A DNA stretch of 30,559 bases, from assembly GCA_900547645.1 (NCBI GenBank), contig URHP01000012.1, positions 1-30,559 on the forward strand, given 5' to 3'. This DNA is from an uncultured Eubacteriales bacterium (GTDB lineage Bacteria > Bacillota > Clostridia > Christensenellales > Borkfalkiaceae). Position numbers and translations under genes: made by a program. This document shows positions 30,511-30,559 of this stretch, piece after piece. Numbering within the stretch: position 1 is the first letter of the stretch; each line of letters begins with the position of its first letter. A model generated the notes under the pieces. It saw nothing but the letters and a program-made list of their open reading frames with translations, was not told where the DNA came from and did no database searches.

Positions 30511-30559
30511 CTGTCTCTTATACACATCTCCGAGCCCACGAGACTAGCGCTCATCTCGT
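30511..30559. other. Illumina Nextera adapter and index sequence (artefact)
   Basis: From 30511 the sequence matches the transposase end (CTGTCTCTTATACACATCT) followed by the Nextera read adapter through 30544, an 8-base index TAGCGCTC (30545-30552) and the start of the P7 primer (ATCTCGT). It is not genomic. Genuine sequence stops at 30510. Confidence 0.98.

Noticed and set aside
30300..30554. Small minus-strand frame starting MSASLVGSEMCIRD
   Set aside because: Its start codon and first residues are translated adapter sequence.

Overview
The window looks like a fragment of a spore-forming Bacillota (Clostridia-type) chromosome, probably from an uncultured organism. It carries the sporulation sigma factors sigE and sigG, a YlmC/YmxH-type sporulation protein, DnaD-type primosome and SbcCD genes, and firmicute-style operons with good GGAGG ribosome binding sites. 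Most genes are GC-rich. No rRNA, tRNA, CRISPR array, integrase or transposase was seen. The last 49 bases (30511-30559) are Illumina Nextera adapter plus index, not genome, so the contig truly ends at 30510.

Region 1 (1-11947) is the sporulation sigma locus, split by an accessory island. In most endospore formers spoIIGA, sigE and sigG are contiguous and ylmC-type genes follow. Here the spoIIGA tail and sigE (1-865) are separated from sigG (10628) and the ylmC-like gene (11618) by about 9.7 kb. The insert holds a divergent XRE regulator, an ER-type (SipW) signal peptidase, a small TasA-like secreted protein, a membrane protein with an external domain, a second SipW peptidase, a 518-aa secreted protein and an 1133-aa beta-helix surface protein. 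Three of these proteins share a SipW-type leader ending in a (F/Y)-(A/S)-R-Y motif. I read the island as a self-contained surface-fibre or adhesin export system with two dedicated signal peptidases. It has a perfect sigma-A-type promoter flanked by repeated operator-like sites, a second promoter with a G-tract spacer, and structured leaders.

Region 2 (12031-17657) holds a minus-strand DnaD-family gene whose C-terminus resembles the N-terminal part of a DnaC helicase loader, and the divergent sbcD-sbcC pair. The two units are driven by promoters lying back to back.

Region 3 (17667-30510) is a dense, co-directional run of mostly housekeeping genes: an alpha/beta-hydrolase-like protein lacking the nucleophile serine, DUF951, a Ser/Lys signal peptidase I, DegV, a small membrane protein, an ACT-domain protein with its usual UPF0210 partner, oligoendopeptidase F, DnaB helicase, Sua5/TsaC, a YwlE-type phosphatase, RpiB, a DUF1538 membrane protein and a P-II-like protein cut by the contig end. 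Many neighbours overlap by 4-16 bases or are separated by fewer than 30, which suggests translational coupling.

The most promising novelty is the dual-SipW/TasA-like/beta-helix island lodged inside the sporulation sigma locus. Functional statements rest on motif recognition only; no database search was run.
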